Source: QNFN01 sp033722135
GTDB taxonomy: Bacteria; Pseudomonadota; Gammaproteobacteria; QNFN01
NCBI GenBank assembly: GCA_033722135.1
Contig: JAWVZO010000038.1
Span: 1-16,760, forward strand
DNA: 16,760 bases
Direction: 5' to 3'
Shown here: positions 14,173-16,760 of the stretch, in pieces
How the letters are laid out: each line of letters begins with the position of its first letter
How positions within the stretch are numbered: the stretch's first letter is position 1
The notes under the pieces: model-generated
Databases searched by the model: none
Told to the model about the DNA's origin: nothing
The model's input: the letters and a program-made list of their open reading frames with translations, nothing else
Program-made: the position numbers and the translations under genes

Positions 14173-16025
14173 CAGCCGTCGCCCGTACCGGTGGCGACGT
14201 CCTCGACGGCGGTGCCGGCCCCGGTCGGGGCCTCGGCCACCTCGCCGGCGATGCGCATGACCTCCTCGAGCGAGGTGATGCCCTGCCCGGCGTAGTCGAG
14301 CGCGACCTGGGTGAAGGGCCGGAACAGCGGGCTGTCGACCGCCGCGGCCGCGAACGCGGAGGGGTCCTCGCGACGCATCGCGTCGACCATCTCCGGGTTC
14401 ATCTCGAGCAGTTCGAAGACGCCGATCCGGCCCCGGTAGCCGGTGTTGTTGCAGAACGCGCAGCCGTTGCCGTGCACGTAGCCGTCGCCGTGCTCGGAGC
14501 CGTGGCCGAGGGAATGGATAAGCGCGGCCTCGCTGGCGGTCGGCTCGTGCGGCCGCCGGCAGTTCTCGCAGACGCGGCGCACCAGGCGCTGGGCGATGAT
14601 CGCGTGCAGCGCGGCGCCGATCAGGTAGCCCTCGGCGCCCATGTCGAGCAGGCGGATCGCCGAGGTGATCGCGTCGTTGGTGTGCAGCGTTGAGAGCACC
14701 ATGTGGCCGGTCATCGCCGCGCGCAGGCCGATCTCGGTGGTCTCCTGGTCGCGCATCTCACCGACCAGGATGATGTCCGGGTCCTGGCGCAGCGCGCTGC
14801 GCAGCACGCTGGCGAAGGTCAAACCGATCTCGCTGTTGACCTGGACCTGCTGGGTGCGCTCGAGGCGGTACTCGATCGGGTCCTCGACGGTGATGACCTT
14901 CACGTCCGGGCGGTTGATCTCGCCGAGCGCCGCGTAGAGCGTCGTGGTCTTGCCGCTGCCGGTCGGGCCGGTGACCAGGATCATGCCGTGCGGGGTGTGG
15001 ACCAGTTGCCGGAACCGCGCGAGGATCGCCTCGGGCATGCCCAGGCCGTCGAGGTCGATCAGCCCGGTGCTGCGGTCGAGCAGGCGCATGACCACCGATT
15101 CGCCGTGCTGCGTGGGCAGCGTCGAGAGACGGACGTCGACCGCCTTCTTGCCGACGCGGATGTTGAACCGCCCGTCCTGGGGCAGGCGGCGCTCGGAGAT
15201 GTCGAGCCCGGCCATGATCTTCAGCCGCGAGGTCAGCGCCGAGGCGATGCGCGCCTCGGGCATCACCTGCTCGCTCAGCGCGCCGTCGATGCGCATGCGC
15301 AGGCGCAGGACCTTCTCGTCGGGCTCGATGTGGATGTCGGAGGCCGCCGCCTTCACCGCGCCCTCGAACAGCGTCTGCAGCAGACGGACCACCGGCGCGT
15401 TGACCTGGCCCTCCTGCTCGAGCATGTCGGCGAGGTTGAAGTCGGTCTCGGCGAGTTCGTCCTTGAGCTCGGACGCGAGGGTGCTGATCTCCTCGCTGCG
15501 CCGGTAGACGGCATCGAGCACCGCGTTCAGGTCGGCTTCGCGGACGATGGCCCGCTTCACCTCGGCGCCCAGCCGCGTGGTCAGGCCGTCGACGGCATAC
15601 AGGTCGAGCGGGTCGACCAGGCCGACCAGGAACGCGTTCTCCTCGGCCTTGAGCACGATGCAGCGGTAGCGGCGGGCGAGCGATTCCGGCAGGCGGCGCA
15701 CGGTCTGGACGTCGTAGCGGTAGTGGCGCAGATCGATGAAGGGGATCTGCAGCTGCCGCGCGAGCAGGTCGAGCACGGCATCTTCCGTGACGTAGCCGAG
15801 TGCGATCAGCGTCCGTCCCAGCTTCTGCCCGCGCTTCTTCTGCTCCTTCAGGGCCTCCTTGAGCTGGGCCTCGGTGATCATGCCGCGCTCCAGGAGCATG
15901 TCGCCGATCTTCGGGGCGCGCTTCTTCTGCTCCTTCAGCGCCTCCTTGAGCTGGGTCTCGCTGATGACCCCTTTCTCGACGAGCAGGTCGCCGATGCGGA
16001 TCTTCTTCTGCGACTCCTCCGCCAT
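14172..16025 (-). CDS. mshE: MSHA pilus extension ATPase MshE (PilB/GspE family) with triplicated MshEN motif
   Basis: A 617-residue cytoplasmic hexameric ATPase that drives pilus polymerisation. The N-terminus holds three tandem 29-residue units (10-38, 39-67, 68-96) of the pattern K/R-I/L-G-x2-L-x3-G-x-I/V-T/S-E-x2-L; the first two carry the same LKEALKEQKKR tail and the third leads into LLARQLQIPFIDL. This is the MshEN c-di-GMP-binding module, which normally has two such motifs. The catalytic part has Walker A GPTGSGKT (353-360), Walker B region DPDIILVGEMRDQET (about 415-430) and a His-box region with LSTLHTNDA (about 445). Four zinc-type Cys are present (C486/C489 in CENC, C522/C525 in CAFC). 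All motifs are intact. It starts 8 bp after the mshN stop without a clear ribosome-binding site and ends overlapping mshG. c-di-GMP control of pilus extension is expected from the known Vibrio MshE. Confidence 0.95.
   Translation of the reverse strand: MAEESQKKIRIGDLLVEKGVISETQLKEALKEQKKRAPKIGDMLLERGMITEAQLKEALKEQKKRGQKLGRTLIALGYVTEDAVLDLLARQLQIPFIDLRHYRYDVQTVRRLPESLARRYRCIVLKAEENAFLVGLVDPLDLYAVDGLTTRLGAEVKRAIVREADLNAVLDAVYRRSEEISTLASELKDELAETDFNLADMLEQEGQVNAPVVRLLQTLFEGAVKAAASDIHIEPDEKVLRLRMRIDGALSEQVMPEARIASALTSRLKIMAGLDISERRLPQDGRFNIRVGKKAVDVRLSTLPTQHGESVVMRLLDRSTGLIDLDGLGMPEAILARFRQLVHTPHGMILVTGPTGSGKTTTLYAALGEINRPDVKVITVEDPIEYRLERTQQVQVNSEIGLTFASVLRSALRQDPDIILVGEMRDQETTEIGLRAAMTGHMVLSTLHTNDAITSAIRLLDMGAEGYLIGAALHAIIAQRLVRRVCENCRRPHEPTASEAALIHSLGHGSEHGDGYVHGNGCAFCNNTGYRGRIGVFELLEMNPEMVDAMRREDPSAFAAAAVDSPLFRPFTQVALDYAGQGITSLEEVMRIAGEVAEAPTGAGTAVEDVATGTGDG
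15831..16004 (-). repeat. Direct tandem repeat of 87 bp inside mshE
   Basis: Positions 15831-15917 and 15918-16004 are two adjacent copies of an 87-bp unit, in frame (29 codons). The first 48 bases of the two copies differ at only three places; the remainder is more diverged. The copies encode units 2 and 1 of the MshEN repeats. The third unit, downstream in the gene, is clearly more distant. Confidence 0.85.
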
Positions 16026-16033
16026 GGCCCGGC

Positions 16034-16760
16034 TCAGCCCCCCAGCGCGCGCAACCGGTCCCCGGCGTAGCGGCGGAGCGCGGCGGCCAGCTGCGGATCG
16101 CCCAGCGCGTCGCGGTAGGCGACAGCGGCCGGGGCCGCCTCGCCGAGCCTTTCGAGCGAGATCGCCAGGCCGATCAGCCAGGGGCCGGTCCCGGGGCGCA
16201 GCGCGAGCAGGTCGCGGTAGCGCGCGGCCGCGGCGTCGTGGTCGCCCTGGCGCTGGTCGGCCGCGGCAAGCAGCGCGTGGTGCTCGGGGTTCGCCGCGAG
16301 GGGCGGCAGGGTCGCGCGCAGCAGCGTCGCCGCGGCGCGGGGTTCGTCCTGCTCGAGGTGCAGGCGTGCGCGCAGCCGGGCCTGGTCGGCGGCGTCGGGG
16401 GCGAGGGCCAGCCCCTCGTCGAGCAGGCGCGCGGCCTCGCCGCCGCGGCGCAGGTCGACCAGCAGCCCGGCGAGCGCCAGCCGCGCCTCGCCGAGTTCTG
16501 GCGCCAGGCCGAGCGCCTGGCGCAGGCTCGCCTCGGCCGTAGCGACGTCGCCGCGTCGCCGCGCCTCCAGGCCGCGCCGCAGGGCACTGCGCGCCGTCGC
16601 GTCGGCGCTCGGCGGCGAACGGACGGGCGTCGCCTGTTGGGCGTCGGCGCGGTCGGCCGTGGCGGCCGGTGGCGACGGGACGGCCGCGACGCGCGTGGTG
16701 CCCGCGGGCGTGGCCGGTTCTATCGCCGGCGGATGTTCGGCAGGGGGGGTGGGCGGTGCC
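16034..16760 (-). CDS. mshN: MshN-like TPR protein (5' end outside window)
   Basis: The frame is open from the window edge (first full codon 16759-16757) to TGA 16036-16034, about 241 residues. The N-terminal part visible is a Pro/Ala/Thr-rich linker (APPTPPAEHPPAIEPATPAG and onward), followed from about residue 55 by Ala/Leu/Arg-rich helices of TPR style (ATAEASLRQALGLAPELGEA, EAARLLDEGLALAPDAADQ, GDHDAAAARYRDLLALRPG), ending YAGDRLRALGG. A membrane anchor plus Pro-rich linker plus TPRs immediately upstream of mshE is the MshN plan. The anchor itself is outside the window, so the name rests on layout and position. It probably acts as a periplasmic assembly or secretin-linking factor (inference). 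The stop is 8 bp before the mshE ATG. Confidence 0.8.
   Translation of the reverse strand, partial: APPTPPAEHPPAIEPATPAGTTRVAAVPSPPAATADRADAQQATPVRSPPSADATARSALRRGLEARRRGDVATAEASLRQALGLAPELGEARLALAGLLVDLRRGGEAARLLDEGLALAPDAADQARLRARLHLEQDEPRAAATLLRATLPPLAANPEHHALLAAADQRQGDHDAAAARYRDLLALRPGTGPWLIGLAISLERLGEAAPAAVAYRDALGDPQLAAALRRYAGDRLRALGG

Noticed and set aside
14703..16070. 455-residue + strand frame opposite mshE
   Set aside because: Asp/Leu/Gln-rich shadow; mshE on the other strand has all ATPase motifs.

Overview
The window is strongly GC-rich and densely coding. It reads as a chromosomal piece of a gammaproteobacterium. The glnA - DUF4124 gene - ntrB - ntrC order and the MSHA-type pilus cluster both point that way, and a Chromatiales-like lineage is my guess. 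No plasmid, phage, insertion sequence, CRISPR array, tRNA or rRNA was seen.

Left part (1-4512, + strand), nitrogen control. The 3' part of glnA (glutamine synthetase) ends at a textbook intrinsic terminator. A spacer of about 200 bp follows and holds nested inverted repeats that can fold as a three-way junction. Next is a small exported DUF4124 protein. Directly after its stop codon lies a perfect NtrC box (1894-1910), and 114 bp further on a well-spaced sigma-54 -24/-12 promoter (2016-2030). That promoter faces ntrB and ntrC, which overlap by 14 bp. The layout predicts that phosphorylated NtrC activates its own operon from an enhancer about 140 bp upstream.

Right part (4531-16760, all on the - strand, convergent with ntrC), MSHA-type type IV pilus biogenesis. 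In transcription order: a TPR protein like MshN (cut by the window end), assembly ATPase MshE, inner-membrane platform MshG, a small MshF-like protein, major pilin MshA, a TMTC-like multi-pass membrane protein with TPRs (probable GT-C glycosyltransferase), a large DUF6701/MshQ-like protein, and the pilin-like proteins MshC, MshD, MshO and MshP. Most neighbours overlap or lie within a few bases. The breaks are before mshA (AT-rich spacer, possible promoter), after mshA (terminator-like hairpin) and before mshQ (perfect TATAAT box).

How the parts would work together (inference from families): MshE powers polymerisation of MshA through MshG. MshC/D/O/P would form the minor-pilin tip complex carrying MshQ. 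The TMTC-like protein may glycosylate pilin or pilus proteins.

Most unusual points: (1) MshE carries three rather than two tandem 29-residue c-di-GMP-binding MshEN units, with an 87-bp DNA repeat; (2) the TMTC-like gene beside mshA has no ATG, GTG or TTG start ahead of its conserved N-terminus, and its best CTG sits in the loop of the mshA terminator hairpin; (3) the structured spacer downstream of glnA; (4) mshQ is placed before mshC and no mshB is visible.
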